Assembly (NCBI GenBank): GCA_036399015.1
Contig: DASWNW010000076.1
Coordinates: forward strand, 1 to 64,000
Direction: 5' to 3'
Length of the DNA: 64,000 nt
From: QHVT01 sp036399015
GTDB lineage: Bacteria; Acidobacteriota; Thermoanaerobaculia; Gp7-AA8
The notes beneath the pieces are model-generated. The model was not told the origin of the DNA, did no database searches, and was given only the letters and a program-made list of their open reading frames with translations. Below are positions 26,100 through 35,052 of the stretch, piece after piece. The translations under genes were made by a program, and so were the position numbers. The stretch's first letter is position 1. Each line of letters begins with the position of its first letter.

Positions 26100-26369
26100 C
26101 TACTTCGACACGATCGTCCAGAGGCCGATGGCGATGAAGCCGATCCCCGCGGCGATCTTCAGCGTGCGCGGTGAGATCAGCTTCTCGAGCTGAGCGCCGA
26201 CCAGCACGCCGATCGCCGCCGCGCACACCAGCGCCAGCGCTGAACCGGCGAAGATCACCCACTTGTTCGACTCTGCCTCCGCCGCGAAGAGCATCGTGGC
26301 GAGCTGCGTCTTATCCCCGATCTCGGCGAGGAAGACGGTGATGAAGACGGAGAGGAAGGCTTTTGACAT
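26100..26369 (-). CDS. TMEM165/GDT1 (UPF0016) family protein, single-motif form, 89 aa
   Basis: A membrane protein of three helices with the family motif EIGDKTQLATMLFA near residue 15, the acidic cation-binding signature. Full-length relatives contain two such halves and move Mn2+ or Ca2+ in exchange for protons; this gene has only one half, as do some bacteria where two copies dimerise. No second half is next door. It is convergent with sdaAA, the stops 4 nt apart. Confidence 0.85.
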   Translation of the reverse strand: MSKAFLSVFITVFLAEIGDKTQLATMLFAAEAESNKWVIFAGSALALVCAAAIGVLVGAQLEKLISPRTLKIAAGIGFIAIGLWTIVSK

Positions 26370-26450
26370 GGTTGCTGGTTGCTGGTTGCTAGTTGCTGGT
26401 GAGAGTCAGAGGCGCGGCGTCACAAGCAACCAGTAACCAGCAACCAGCAA
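26369..26450. repeat. Word-repeat palindrome (TTGCTGG word)
   Basis: About four near-tandem GGTTGCT words (26370-26399) are mirrored by AGCAACC words (26425-26450) around a spacer rich in purines. It begins at the start of the UPF0016 gene and joins the hairpin at the end of the VWFA gene. Confidence 0.85.
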
Positions 26451-26452
26451 CC

Positions 26453-26477
26453 CGTAACGCGCGCACCGCGCGTTACG
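26453..26477 (-). terminator. Strong hairpin at the stop codon of the first VWFA gene
   Basis: CGTAACGCGCG and CGCGCGTTACG form a perfect 11-bp stem with a 3-nt loop, and the TAA stop of the VWFA gene is within the stem. No T-run follows, so it is either a Rho-assisted end signal or an mRNA-protecting hairpin. Confidence 0.5.
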
Positions 26478-28974
26478 GATAGTACCCCCGGATCGTCTTC
26501 ACCTTCCCCTCGGCGGTCTGCACCGTGACCTCGCGCCACTTGCTGCCGGCTTTGGCGTTCGCCGAGGGGTAGAAGCCGAGGACGTACTGCGAGCGGAGCT
26601 CGTTCTGGATGTCGGTGTAGATGCGGGTGAGGTCGCTCACCTCGTCGATGTAATACGACGAGCCGCCGGTCTCGGACGCCAGCTTGTTGATCTTCTGCTT
26701 CACGTCCAGGTCCTTGCCGCTGATGCCGAGGCCGATCGCGTAGATCGGCACCGCGGCGCGCTGCGCGTACTCGAGCGCCTGCTCGAACGTGAACTTCGAG
26801 GCGGTGTCCCTGCCGTCGGTGAGGAGCACGAGCGCCTTCTGCCCCCGCACGCCGAGGAAGTTGTAGAGCGAGTAGACGACCGCGTCGTACAGCGCCGTCG
26901 ACTCCTCGGGGCGCAGCCGCGCCAGCGCCGCGTGCACGTCCCGCAGCTCGGTCGACCACTTCTGCATCATGTGCGGCGTCGAGTCGAAGGCGACGAGGAA
27001 CGCCTTGTCGCCCTTGCGCATCACGTTCTGGAAGAAGGCGGCGCCGGCGTCGCGGGCGGTGGTCATCCGCTCCTCCATCGACCCCGAGGTATCGATGGCC
27101 ATGCCGACCGACAGCGGCAGGTCCTTCACATGTTCGAACTTGGCGAGCTTCACCGGCTCCCCGTCGTCCAGCACCTTGAACGCGCTCTCCGTCAGTCCGT
27201 TCACCGGCTTCCCGTCGCGCAGCACCGTCGTCGGCAGCTCGACGAGGTGCACGTCGATCGTCTCCATGTAGTCGGGCGTGTTGACCATCACCACGTCCTC
27301 GACCGGATCGACCTCGGGGTCCTTCAGCGCCGCGACCGCGCGCAGGTAGCCGACCGCGTCCGCCTTCGGGACCGTGACCGTGTGCACGAACGGCGGGTCG
27401 TACATCGTGGCGACGCGCGTCTCGTTCCAGTACAGCTCCACGAAGTCGAGCTGCTTGCCCTCCGGCACGCGCACGTCGACTTCCACCCGCACCGGCCCGT
27501 TGAGCTTCGGCGCGACGCGCGGCGCGGCGATGCGCACCCGGAAGGGATCGGTGCCGGTGTTGACCACCACCTCGTCGCCGGTGATCGGCTCGCCGTGCGA
27601 GTCGAGTGCGACGACGCGGATGCGCCGCGCGCGGGGCACGGTGCCGAAGTCGAGGTCGAGCGTGTAGGGCGGCACCCGCCGCGTGGCGATCTTCTTGCCG
27701 TCGAGCCAGAACTCGACCGCCTTGACGCCGCTGCCGCTGACCATCGTCTGAATCGACTGGATGCCGCTGGTGACGCCGCCGTTCAGCTCGTTCGTCAGCG
27801 GCACGATGCGCACCGACGCCCGCGTCGACTGCACGTCGTCCTGGATCGTCTTGAGCGTCTGCGTCTCCGCCGTCTGCTTCTGCGTCAGCACCTCCGGCAC
27901 GACGAGAGGCGTTTCGAGCACCGCCTGCGCGCCGGAGGCGGGATCGGAGATCTTCACGCGCGACAGGTACTGCGCCGGGCGGAGCATCCGGTCGATGACG
28001 ATCGGCAGCTTCTCGTCGGTGACGTCGCCCGGGAAGTCGAAGCGGTAGCGGTACTTCTCCCACATCTTCTCGTCGCGCAGCACCTCGCCGACGACTTCGA
28101 TCGTGTAGACGGTGGAGGTGCCGGCGGTGGTGGTCTTGAGCTGCGAGCGCGGCACCATGATCGTGAGCTGCGCGTCGGTCTTGCTGCCGTCGCCGTGCGG
28201 GTAGGCGACGGTGACGTCGGCGGTGAGCTTCGGCGCCTTCTCGTCGGCGATGACGCTGGAGCGGAGGATGCGGTTGACGTCCTCCTCGTTCACGGGCGGC
28301 GGGATGAAGAGCGTGTGGATCTTGTGCGCGTCGCGGATCATGCGCGCCATCGCCCCCATCGCCCACTCGCCGTCCTTGCAGGAGAAGAGCTGCCCGCCGC
28401 CGTTGGAGTCGATGTCGTTCGACACCAGCTCCTGCTGCGCGCGCGACGGGTCGCCGTGCGGGTTCCAGAGCCGGTAGTCGTCGTCGCCGACGCTGTGCTT
28501 CGGCACGTAGAAGAGCACCAGGAACTCGCTGCCGAACTCCTTGAGGTAGGGGTACTGCCAGACCTGCAGCGGCTGGAACCCGCTGCAGCGGACGTCGACC
28601 ATCACCGACGGCACGCCGTGCACGAGGTAGATGCGTCCGCGGTCGGAGGAGACCTGGCCGAAGTGCGTCTTCACGTACTCGAGCCGCTCGTAGTAGTCGT
28701 CGCGCGAGGCGCGGTTGGTGATGCCGAGGGCGATGTCGCGGCGGCGCCAGAAGTCGTCGATGAAGGCGTCGCGCTGCGGCGCCGTGTCGAGGCGCAGGAA
28801 CGTGTCGCGCTCGGTGGGGATGATGATCGGCTCGACGTCGATCAGCCACTGCCGGTGGTGCTCGTCGAGCGCGGCGACGCGGTCTTTCCGCTCCCGCTTG
28901 GTGAGCGGCTGCTGTTCCGCGAACGCGCTCGCGGCGACGACGAGGATGAGGAGGAGGATGAGTGCGCGTCGCAT
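26473..28974 (-). CDS. Secreted GWxTD plus VWFA protein (acidobacterial type), 833 aa
   Basis: Signal peptide ILLLILVVAASAFA, then a GWxTD-like N-terminal domain (FIDDFWRRRDIALG, GRIYLVHGVP, DYRLWNP). The middle is beta-rich with Ig-like segments (VKAVEFWLDGKKIATRRVPPYTLDLDFG). The C-terminal third is a VWFA domain with MIDAS AIDTSGSME, TALYDAVVYSLYNF and LLTDGRDTASKF, ending SQYVLGFYPS, the acidobacterial VWFA-related type. It is probably exported and binds other proteins through the MIDAS metal site. It starts at M of MRRALIL; an earlier in-frame ATG lies in repeat-derived sequence. A tandem paralogue is upstream. Confidence 0.85.
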   Translation of the reverse strand: MRRALILLLILVVAASAFAEQQPLTKRERKDRVAALDEHHRQWLIDVEPIIIPTERDTFLRLDTAPQRDAFIDDFWRRRDIALGITNRASRDDYYERLEYVKTHFGQVSSDRGRIYLVHGVPSVMVDVRCSGFQPLQVWQYPYLKEFGSEFLVLFYVPKHSVGDDDYRLWNPHGDPSRAQQELVSNDIDSNGGGQLFSCKDGEWAMGAMARMIRDAHKIHTLFIPPPVNEEDVNRILRSSVIADEKAPKLTADVTVAYPHGDGSKTDAQLTIMVPRSQLKTTTAGTSTVYTIEVVGEVLRDEKMWEKYRYRFDFPGDVTDEKLPIVIDRMLRPAQYLSRVKISDPASGAQAVLETPLVVPEVLTQKQTAETQTLKTIQDDVQSTRASVRIVPLTNELNGGVTSGIQSIQTMVSGSGVKAVEFWLDGKKIATRRVPPYTLDLDFGTVPRARRIRVVALDSHGEPITGDEVVVNTGTDPFRVRIAAPRVAPKLNGPVRVEVDVRVPEGKQLDFVELYWNETRVATMYDPPFVHTVTVPKADAVGYLRAVAALKDPEVDPVEDVVMVNTPDYMETIDVHLVELPTTVLRDGKPVNGLTESAFKVLDDGEPVKLAKFEHVKDLPLSVGMAIDTSGSMEERMTTARDAGAAFFQNVMRKGDKAFLVAFDSTPHMMQKWSTELRDVHAALARLRPEESTALYDAVVYSLYNFLGVRGQKALVLLTDGRDTASKFTFEQALEYAQRAAVPIYAIGLGISGKDLDVKQKINKLASETGGSSYYIDEVSDLTRIYTDIQNELRSQYVLGFYPSANAKAGSKWREVTVQTAEGKVKTIRGYYP

Positions 28975-28977
28975 GAT

Positions 28978-29073
28978 TGGTTGCCCGATGCCAGTTGCCT
29001 GTTGCCTGTTGCCCGTTGCCCGTTGCCCGTTGCCCGTGTTCAGTTGCTGGTAACCGGCAACCGGCAACTGGTA
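28978..29073. repeat. Word-repeat palindrome (GTTGCCC word) between the VWFA paralogues
   Basis: At least six near-tandem GTTGCC(C/T) words (28980-29035) face CCGGCAACCGGCAACTGG (29056-29073). It separates the two large VWFA genes. The left arm is translated if the upstream in-frame ATG of the first paralogue is used. Confidence 0.8.
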
Positions 29074-29074
29074 A

Positions 29075-31717
29075 CTAAGGGAAATACCCCTTGATCGTCT
29101 TCACCTTCCCTTCGCTCGCCTGCACCGTCACCTCGCGCCATTTTCCGCCCGATTTCACGTCGGGCGCCGGGTAGAAGCCGAGGATGTATTGCGAGCGAAG
29201 CTCGGTCTGGATCTCGTCGTAGACCCGTTGCAGGTCGCGAGCCGCGTCGATGAAGTGCACTGAGCCGCCGGTCTCGCGGCAGAGGCGGTCGAGCTTCGAG
29301 CGGACGTCGGTCTCGTTCGGGCGGATGCCGATGCCGATGCCGTAGATCGGCACGCCGGTGCGGCGGGCGTATTCGAGCGTCTGGTCGAAGTCGAACTTCG
29401 AGGCGGTGTCCTTGCCGTCGCTGATGAGGACCAGCGCCTTCTGCCCCCGCACGCCGTGGAAGTTGTAGAGCGAGTAGACGACCGCGTCGTACAGCGCGGT
29501 GCGATCCTCGGCGCGCACCTTGGCCAGCGCGGCGTGGACGTCCGACGTCTTCGCCGACCACTTCTGCATGAGGCGGGGCTCCGTGTCGAACGCGACCACG
29601 AACGCCTTGTCCCCCTTCCGCAGCACCTTCTCGAAGAACTGCGCGCCCGCCTTCTGCGCCTCCTGCATCCGGTACTGCATCGACCCGGAGGAGTCGATGG
29701 CCATGCCGATGGAGAGCGGGAGGTCGCGCACGTAGTCGAATTTCGCGATCGCCACCGGCTTCCCCTCGTCGAGGATCTTGAACGACTTGTCGGTCAGCTT
29801 GTCGGACGGCTTGCCGTCGATGATGACGGTGGTCGGCAGCTCGACGAGGTGCACGTTCAGCTCTTCCATGTAGGCCGGCGTGTTGACCATCACCACGTCC
29901 TCGACCGGCGGCGCCGTCGAGTCGGCGAGCGTGGCCACGGCGCGCAGGTAGCCGGGGCCGTCGGACTTCGGGATGTCGATGCTCTGCACGAACGGCGCGT
30001 CGTAGAGCGTCGCCATCCGGGTCTCGTTCCAGTACAGCTCCACCGTCGCCAGCTTGTCCCCCTCGGGGACGCCGACTTCCATCTCCACCCGCGTCAGCCC
30101 CTGGAGCTGCGGCGCGAAGCGGGGAGAGACGATGCGCACGCGGAAGGGGTCGGTGCCGGTGTTGACGGCCAGCTCGTCGCCGGTCAGCGGCTTGTCGCGG
30201 ACGTCGAGGGCGATGGCGCGGATGCGCCGCGGCTGCGGGATCTCCCCAAAGTCGAGGTCGAGCGAGAAGGGCGGCGAGCGCCGCACCGCGACCTTCTTCC
30301 CGTCGAGCCAGAACTCGACCGCCTTGATGCCCTCGCCGGTGAGCTGCGTCTCCACCTTCTGCAGGCCGGTGGCCGGATCGTCCGGCGGCAGGATGCGCAG
30401 CCGCGGCTCGCGCGCCACGACCGGCTCCTGTGGAGCGGCGGGCTTCAGCCCGCCGTCGTCCTGTTTCGCCGCCTCTTTCGGCGGGCTGAAGCCCGCCGCT
30501 CCACTGTCCGCCACGTCGAAGATCTCCGGCACGTCGATGGTCTGCTCGACCACCGCCTCCGCGCCGCCGTTGGCGTCAGTGATCTTGATGCGGGAGGTGT
30601 ACTGCGCCGGCCGCAGCAGCCGGTCGATCACGATCGGCAGCTTCTCCGACGCGCCTTCCGCGGGAAAGTCGAAGCGGTAGCGGTACTTCTCCCAGAGGTC
30701 GCCGTCCTTGAGCACCTCGCCGGCGACGTCGATCGTGTAGACCTCCACGCCGCCCGCCGCGGCCGGCGAGAGCTCCGCGCGCGGCACCAGCAGCATGAGT
30801 TGCACGTCGGTGCGGCTGCCGTCCTTGGCGGGGAAGCGGACGCTCGTCTCGGTGGTCAGCTTCGCGGCATTCGGGTTGGCGATGACGACCGAGCGCATGA
30901 TCTTCGCGACCGTCTCCGGCTCGAACTCCGGCGGCGCGAAGAGCTTGAAGAGGTCGACGCGCGCCTGGATCATCTGCGTCACCGCGAGCATGATCTCGTT
31001 CCCCTCGGTGCACTCGAGCTGGATGCGGCTGATCGCCGCGTAGGGGCTCGACGACGCCCCCGCCGCCGCGTCGCGCGGCATCCCGCTTCGCCGCCCGGCC
31101 GGATCCTCCGCCGTCAGCAGCTCGTTGCCCGGCGCCAGCTCCGCGAGCGCCGCGGCGCCGCCGACCGGGTTCCAGAGGCGGTAGTCCCCCTGGTTGCGCG
31201 GCTTGTAGAAGAGGAGGCGGATGTTCGCGCCGAGCGTGGGGATCTGCTGGTACTTCCAGATCTCGACCGGCTGGATGACGCGCGAGCAGGTCGAGCGGAC
31301 GACCTCCTGCGGCGCGCCGTGCAGCAGGAACATCTTCGCCCGGTCGGAGTCGAGCCGCTTGAACTGCTCCTTCGCGATCGCCACCCGCTGGTCGAACATC
31401 TCCTTGAAGCCGCCGGCGCCGGTGCGGTGCATGTGGTCGCGGCGCCGCCAGAATTCGTCGACGAAGGAGTCGCGGTCGGTGGCCTTCTCCAGCGTCAGGA
31501 AGAGGTCGAGCTCCGCCGGCAGCATGATCGGCTCGACGTCGCGCACGAACTCGCGGTGCCGCTCATCGAGCTTCGAGGTGCGCTCTTTCCGCTCCCGCTT
31601 CGACAGCTTGCGGATCGCGTCGCCCGGCTCCTTCGGGGGAGTAGCATCCTGACCGAGAATGGTTGCAGTGAAGGCGAACGCGAACGCGACAGCCAGCAGC
31701 GCTTTGGGGGTCATCAT
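29075..31717 (-). CDS. Secreted GWxTD plus VWFA protein, paralogue, 880 aa
   Basis: Same architecture as its downstream neighbour: signal peptide (AVAFAFAFTATILG), GWxTD-like domain (FVDEFWRRRDHMHR, AKMFLLHGAPQEV, DYRLWNPVGG), Ig-like strands and a C-terminal VWFA with AIDSSGSMQ, TALYDAVVYSLYNF and LISDGKDTASKF. The two are clearly tandem duplicates. This copy has an extra segment encoded by a perfect 26-bp inverted repeat (30430-30504), read as SGAAGFSPP...GGLKPAAP between the two domains. Two adjacent ATGs (31717, 31714) can start it. Confidence 0.85.
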   Translation of the reverse strand: MMTPKALLAVAFAFAFTATILGQDATPPKEPGDAIRKLSKRERKERTSKLDERHREFVRDVEPIMLPAELDLFLTLEKATDRDSFVDEFWRRRDHMHRTGAGGFKEMFDQRVAIAKEQFKRLDSDRAKMFLLHGAPQEVVRSTCSRVIQPVEIWKYQQIPTLGANIRLLFYKPRNQGDYRLWNPVGGAAALAELAPGNELLTAEDPAGRRSGMPRDAAAGASSSPYAAISRIQLECTEGNEIMLAVTQMIQARVDLFKLFAPPEFEPETVAKIMRSVVIANPNAAKLTTETSVRFPAKDGSRTDVQLMLLVPRAELSPAAAGGVEVYTIDVAGEVLKDGDLWEKYRYRFDFPAEGASEKLPIVIDRLLRPAQYTSRIKITDANGGAEAVVEQTIDVPEIFDVADSGAAGFSPPKEAAKQDDGGLKPAAPQEPVVAREPRLRILPPDDPATGLQKVETQLTGEGIKAVEFWLDGKKVAVRRSPPFSLDLDFGEIPQPRRIRAIALDVRDKPLTGDELAVNTGTDPFRVRIVSPRFAPQLQGLTRVEMEVGVPEGDKLATVELYWNETRMATLYDAPFVQSIDIPKSDGPGYLRAVATLADSTAPPVEDVVMVNTPAYMEELNVHLVELPTTVIIDGKPSDKLTDKSFKILDEGKPVAIAKFDYVRDLPLSIGMAIDSSGSMQYRMQEAQKAGAQFFEKVLRKGDKAFVVAFDTEPRLMQKWSAKTSDVHAALAKVRAEDRTALYDAVVYSLYNFHGVRGQKALVLISDGKDTASKFDFDQTLEYARRTGVPIYGIGIGIRPNETDVRSKLDRLCRETGGSVHFIDAARDLQRVYDEIQTELRSQYILGFYPAPDVKSGGKWREVTVQASEGKVKTIKGYFP
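30430..30504. repeat. Perfect 26-bp inverted repeat inside the VWFA paralogue
   Basis: Left arm 30430-30455 and right arm 30479-30504 are exact reverse complements (key motif GCGGGCTTCAGCCCGC), with a 23-nt spacer. Each arm is itself partly palindromic. The 75-nt element keeps the reading frame and is translated as a linker. Its GC-rich structure resembles REP/PU-type elements seen dispersed in other bacteria. Confidence 0.9.
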
Positions 31718-31721
31718 CTTG

Positions 31722-31788
31722 GGTTGTCCGTTCCCGGTTCCTCGTTGCCTCGGCGGATGACCGGCAACAGGCAACCGGCAACTGCTCA
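31722..31788. repeat. Word-repeat palindrome (GTTCC/GTTGCC words) upstream of the desulfurase
   Basis: GTTGTCC, GTTCCCG, GTTCCTC, GTTGCCTC words (31724-31751) face ACCGGCAACAGGCAACCGGCAAC (31760-31783). Located between divergent genes, so it may hold or separate their promoters. Confidence 0.75.
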
Positions 31789-31798
31789 CAGCTTCGTC

Positions 31799-32899
31799 AT
31801 GCGCATCTACCTCGACAACAACGCGACTACCGCCATTCACCCGGACGTGCTCTCGCTGCTCGAGAGCTCGCTGCGCGACGTCTTCGGGAATGCCTCGTCC
31901 ATTCATAGGGAAGGCCAGACTGCGCGGCGGATGATTGAGAACGCCCGTGAGTCGGTCGCGCAACTGATCGGCGCGACCGCGCGGGACGTCATATTCACCA
32001 GCGGCGGGACCGAGTCTAACAACGCTGCCATTTTTGGTGCGGCCGGGCGCGACCTTCGTTGCCACATCGTGACAACCTCCATCGAGCATCCCTCGGTGGC
32101 TGAAGCAGTTCGCCCGTACGACGTCACACGCATCGCACCGTCCCGTGACGGCGCCGTTTCCGCGGACGAGGTGATCGCCGCCGTGCGCGAGGACACGAGG
32201 CTCGTCACGGTCATGATGGCCAACAACGAGACCGGCGTCGTCCAGCCGGTCGAGGCCGTCGGCGCCTTCTGCCGCGCGCGCGGCATCCACTTTCACGTCG
32301 ACGCCGTCCAGGCCGCCGGGAAGATCCCGGTGGACGTCGAGCGCATCCAGTGCGACACGCTCGCCCTCTCCGCCCACAAGCTCCACGCGCCGAAGGGCAT
32401 CGGCGCGCTCTACGTCCGCCGCGGCGTGACGATGGACGCGCAACTGGTGGGAGGGGCGCAGGAGCGCCGCCGCCGCGCCGGTACCGAGAATGTTCCGCTC
32501 GCCGCCGCCTTCGGCGCCGCCGCCGCGCTGCCGTACGACGCGGAACAGGTCGCCAGGCTGCGCGACCGGCTGGAGGCGCGCATCCGCGAGTCGCTCGACG
32601 TCACCGTCAACGGCGCGGCCGTCCGCCGCCTCCCGAACACCAGCAACGTCACCTTTCACGGCGCGGACGGGGAGGGGATCGTGATCGCGCTCGACCTCTC
32701 CGGCGTCGCCGTCTCCACCGGCTCCGCCTGCTCCTCCGGCCGCGTCGAGCCGAGCCCGGTCCTGCTGGCGATGGGGCTGACGCCCGACGAGGCGCGCGCC
32801 ACCGTGCGCTTTTCCCTCTCCCGTTTCACGACGGAGGAAGAGGTCGACCGGGTGGCGGCGTTGCTGGTGGGGCTCGTGCCCCGGTGCTTGCGCACCTAG
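31799..32899 (+). CDS. Cysteine desulfurase (NifS/IscS-like), 366 aa
   Basis: A PLP enzyme that takes sulfur from cysteine for Fe-S clusters or tRNA. Motifs: YLDNNATT start, FTSGGTESNNAAIFG, MMANNETGVVQPVE, HVDAVQAAGK, PLP lysine in LSAHKLHAPKG, AGTENVPLAAAFG, and the mobile active-site cysteine in STGSACSSG. The ATG at 31799 gives the normal MRIYLDNN start. No iscU or iscR is adjacent. The same class can supply selenium to SelD, of interest because of the selenoprotein in this window, but nothing here ties the two. Confidence 0.95.
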   Translation: MRIYLDNNATTAIHPDVLSLLESSLRDVFGNASSIHREGQTARRMIENARESVAQLIGATARDVIFTSGGTESNNAAIFGAAGRDLRCHIVTTSIEHPSVAEAVRPYDVTRIAPSRDGAVSADEVIAAVREDTRLVTVMMANNETGVVQPVEAVGAFCRARGIHFHVDAVQAAGKIPVDVERIQCDTLALSAHKLHAPKGIGALYVRRGVTMDAQLVGGAQERRRRAGTENVPLAAAFGAAAALPYDAEQVARLRDRLEARIRESLDVTVNGAAVRRLPNTSNVTFHGADGEGIVIALDLSGVAVSTGSACSSGRVEPSPVLLAMGLTPDEARATVRFSLSRFTTEEEVDRVAALLVGLVPRCLRT

Positions 32900-32906
32900 G
32901 CGCCCC

Positions 32907-34064
32907 ATGTCATTGTTTCCCCGACCAGGTCCAATGCCGGAAAAAGCGATCCTTCAGGGCGATCTCTCCAGGATCCAGTTGCCCGATGTCCTCAGCTTCA
33001 TGTCCATGATTCGCGAGAGCGGCAAGCTCGTCGTGAAGCAAGGGCAGCTCGAGCGCGGGATTCACTGGAGAGAGGGGGAGATCATCTTCGCCACCTCGAA
33101 CTCCAACGAGCACTCGCTCGGGCAGTTCCTGCTGCGCAACGGCAAGATCACGCAGGAGCAGTACGAGGACTCGAAGCGCCGCGTCACGCCGCAGCTCCGC
33201 CACGGCAAGCTGCTCGTGCAGATGGGGGCGATCTCGCCAAAGGACCTCTGGTGGGGCGTGAAGAACCAGGTGCTGGAGATCCTCTACTCGCTCTTCGGCT
33301 GGAAGGAGGGGGAGTTCGCCCTCTACGAGTCGGCCGAGGACCTGGCGCAGGAGCGGATCGTCCTGCAGATCAATACCTCCAGCGTGATCATGGAAGGCAT
33401 CCGCCGGCTGGACGAGTCGGAGCGGATCCGCGAGAAGATCCCCAACCTCGACATCGTCTTCATGAAAGTGCCGGGGGTGCTGCCCGACTTCGGCGGTCTC
33501 GACATGAGCGACACCGAGATCGAGCTGTACAACAACATCGACGGGAAGCTGAACGTCCGCGAGCTGACCGGCCGCTCCGATCTCACCGAGTTCGAGGTCA
33601 CGCGCATCCTCTTCCAGCTCGTCTCGGCCCGCCTGGTCGAGCCGGCGCCGGAGGAGCGCGGTTTCCGCCCCGTCTTCCTCGACGTCGAGGACTCGCCGGA
33701 GCTGCTGAAGGTCATCTCCACCTACAACGACATGTTCGGCCGCCTCTTCGAGGCGCTGGAGCGGACCGTCGGCGAGGACAACGCCCGCGACATCTTCATG
33801 ACCATCCTCCAGAACGCCGAGACCGACGAGCTCTGGGCCGGCGTCTTCTTCGACCAGTACGGCCGCTTCGACGAGAACATGCTCATCGCCAACATCTCCG
33901 AGCTCCCGTTCGAGAAGCGCAAGACGGTCCTCGACGAGGGCCTGAATACGCTGCTGTCCGTGCAGCTTTTCGAAGTGTCCCAGCACCTCGACCAGGCCGG
34001 GAAGGTGGACGTGTTCCGGTTCATCTCGGACCAGAAGGCGTCGTTGGAGAAGGCGACCGCGTAG
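32907..34064 (+). CDS. DUF4388 domain protein, 385 aa
   Basis: The N-terminal DUF4388 domain (ILQGDLSRIQLPDVLSFMSMIRESGKLVVKQGQLERGIHWREGEIIFA) is a beta-rich effector module common in Acidobacteriota and Myxococcota. FLLRNGKITQEQYEDSKRR and GKLLVQMGAISPKDLWWGVKNQVLEILYSLFGW repeat a second helical unit. The C-terminal part has a winged-helix-like ELTGRSDLTEFEVTRILFQLVSARLV segment. Probably a signalling or gene-regulation adaptor; the partner is unknown. It follows the desulfurase with 7 nt between, likely co-transcribed. Confidence 0.85.
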   Translation: MSLFPRPGPMPEKAILQGDLSRIQLPDVLSFMSMIRESGKLVVKQGQLERGIHWREGEIIFATSNSNEHSLGQFLLRNGKITQEQYEDSKRRVTPQLRHGKLLVQMGAISPKDLWWGVKNQVLEILYSLFGWKEGEFALYESAEDLAQERIVLQINTSSVIMEGIRRLDESERIREKIPNLDIVFMKVPGVLPDFGGLDMSDTEIELYNNIDGKLNVRELTGRSDLTEFEVTRILFQLVSARLVEPAPEERGFRPVFLDVEDSPELLKVISTYNDMFGRLFEALERTVGEDNARDIFMTILQNAETDELWAGVFFDQYGRFDENMLIANISELPFEKRKTVLDEGLNTLLSVQLFEVSQHLDQAGKVDVFRFISDQKASLEKATA

Positions 34065-34065
34065 C

Positions 34066-34226
34066 GCGGTGTCGGGTGTCGGGATCCGCGCCGCCGCAAG
34101 CGGCGCGGGGGTGTCTGGGGCGCTTTCGCCTGGACGCCATGCTTGGGACACCTGAGGTCCAGGCGAGAGTGCCCCAGAGACCCCCGCGCGCCATGCGGGC
34201 GCGCGGTTCCACGACACCCGACACCA
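34066..34226. repeat. Composite palindrome (GGTGTCG word) with shared core
   Basis: GGTGTCG words open the element, then GCCGCCGCAAGCGGCGCG, core GTGTCTGGGGCGCT and CGCCTGGAC. The mirrored side has GTCCAGGCGAGA, GCCCCAG, a GCGC-rich block and ACGACACCCGACACC. The core matches 19742-19753/19892 and, less well, 60061-60110. It fills the gap before lgt. Confidence 0.85.
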
Positions 34227-34254
34227 GCCGTCAGGCTGATATCCTCCCCCCCGC

Positions 34255-35052
34255 ATGTACCCCACCCTCGTCAAGTTCGGCAACTTCGAGATCACCACCT
34301 TCGGCCTGATGATGTTCCTGGCGTTCGTCGTGGCCGGGTGGGTGCTGGCGCGGCAGTTCCGCCGGTACGGGCTCGATCCGGAGATTGCCTCCTCGCTCGT
34401 GGTCGCCGCCGCCCTCGGCGGGATCGTCGGCGCGAAGATCTACTACGCGATCCTCTTCGGCGACTGGCGCCTCCTCTTCGACCGCGCCGGCCTGGTCTGG
34501 TACGGCGGCATGATCGGCGCCTTCATCGCCTGCTCCTGGGTCATCCTCCGCAACAAGGTCGACTACCTGACCGCCGCCGACGCCGTCGCCCCGGCCGCCT
34601 CCCTCGGGTACGCGGTCGGGCGCGTCGGCTGCTTCCTCGTCGGCGACGACTACGGCCGCCCCACCGAGGCCTGGTACGGCGTCGCCTTCCCGAAGGGAGC
34701 GCCGCCGACCACCGCGTACGAGCTGCGCAAGTTCGGCGCGCCGGTCGATCCCTCCATCCCCGATTACCAGGTGCTGACCGTTCACCCGACGCAGCTCTAC
34801 GAGACCGGCATGGCGCTGATCATGTTCGCGGTGCTGATGTGGGTCGTCCGCCGCCCGCATCGCCGCGGCGTCGCCTGGGGCCTCTTCCTGATCATGCTCG
34901 GCATCGAGCGCTTCCTGGTCGAGATCGTCCGCGCCAAGGACGACCGCATCTTCGGCCCCTTCACCGTGGCGCAGTTGATCTCGGTGCTGCTCATCGTGGC
35001 CGGCACCGTCTGGGCGTTGCGGCGCAGTCCGCGGGTTGCACCAGTGACATGA
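34255..35052 (+). CDS. lgt: Prolipoprotein diacylglyceryl transferase, 265 aa
   Basis: Attaches a diacylglycerol to the lipobox cysteine of lipoproteins at the inner membrane. Seven helices are predicted. The Lgt signature is GRVGCFLVGDDYGRPTE (usual form GRxGNFxN..YG), with conserved VWYGGMIGAF and HPTQLYETGMALIMF. The Asn-to-Cys change in the signature is uncommon. Its stop overlaps the next start (ATGA). It would process the lipoproteins at 3319 and 21392. Confidence 0.93.
   Translation: MYPTLVKFGNFEITTFGLMMFLAFVVAGWVLARQFRRYGLDPEIASSLVVAAALGGIVGAKIYYAILFGDWRLLFDRAGLVWYGGMIGAFIACSWVILRNKVDYLTAADAVAPAASLGYAVGRVGCFLVGDDYGRPTEAWYGVAFPKGAPPTTAYELRKFGAPVDPSIPDYQVLTVHPTQLYETGMALIMFAVLMWVVRRPHRRGVAWGLFLIMLGIERFLVEIVRAKDDRIFGPFTVAQLISVLLIVAGTVWALRRSPRVAPVT

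Noticed and set aside
29456..31798. Long plus-strand frame upstream of the desulfurase
   Set aside because: It runs antisense through the VWFA paralogue; desulfurase similarity begins only at MRIYLDNN (31799).
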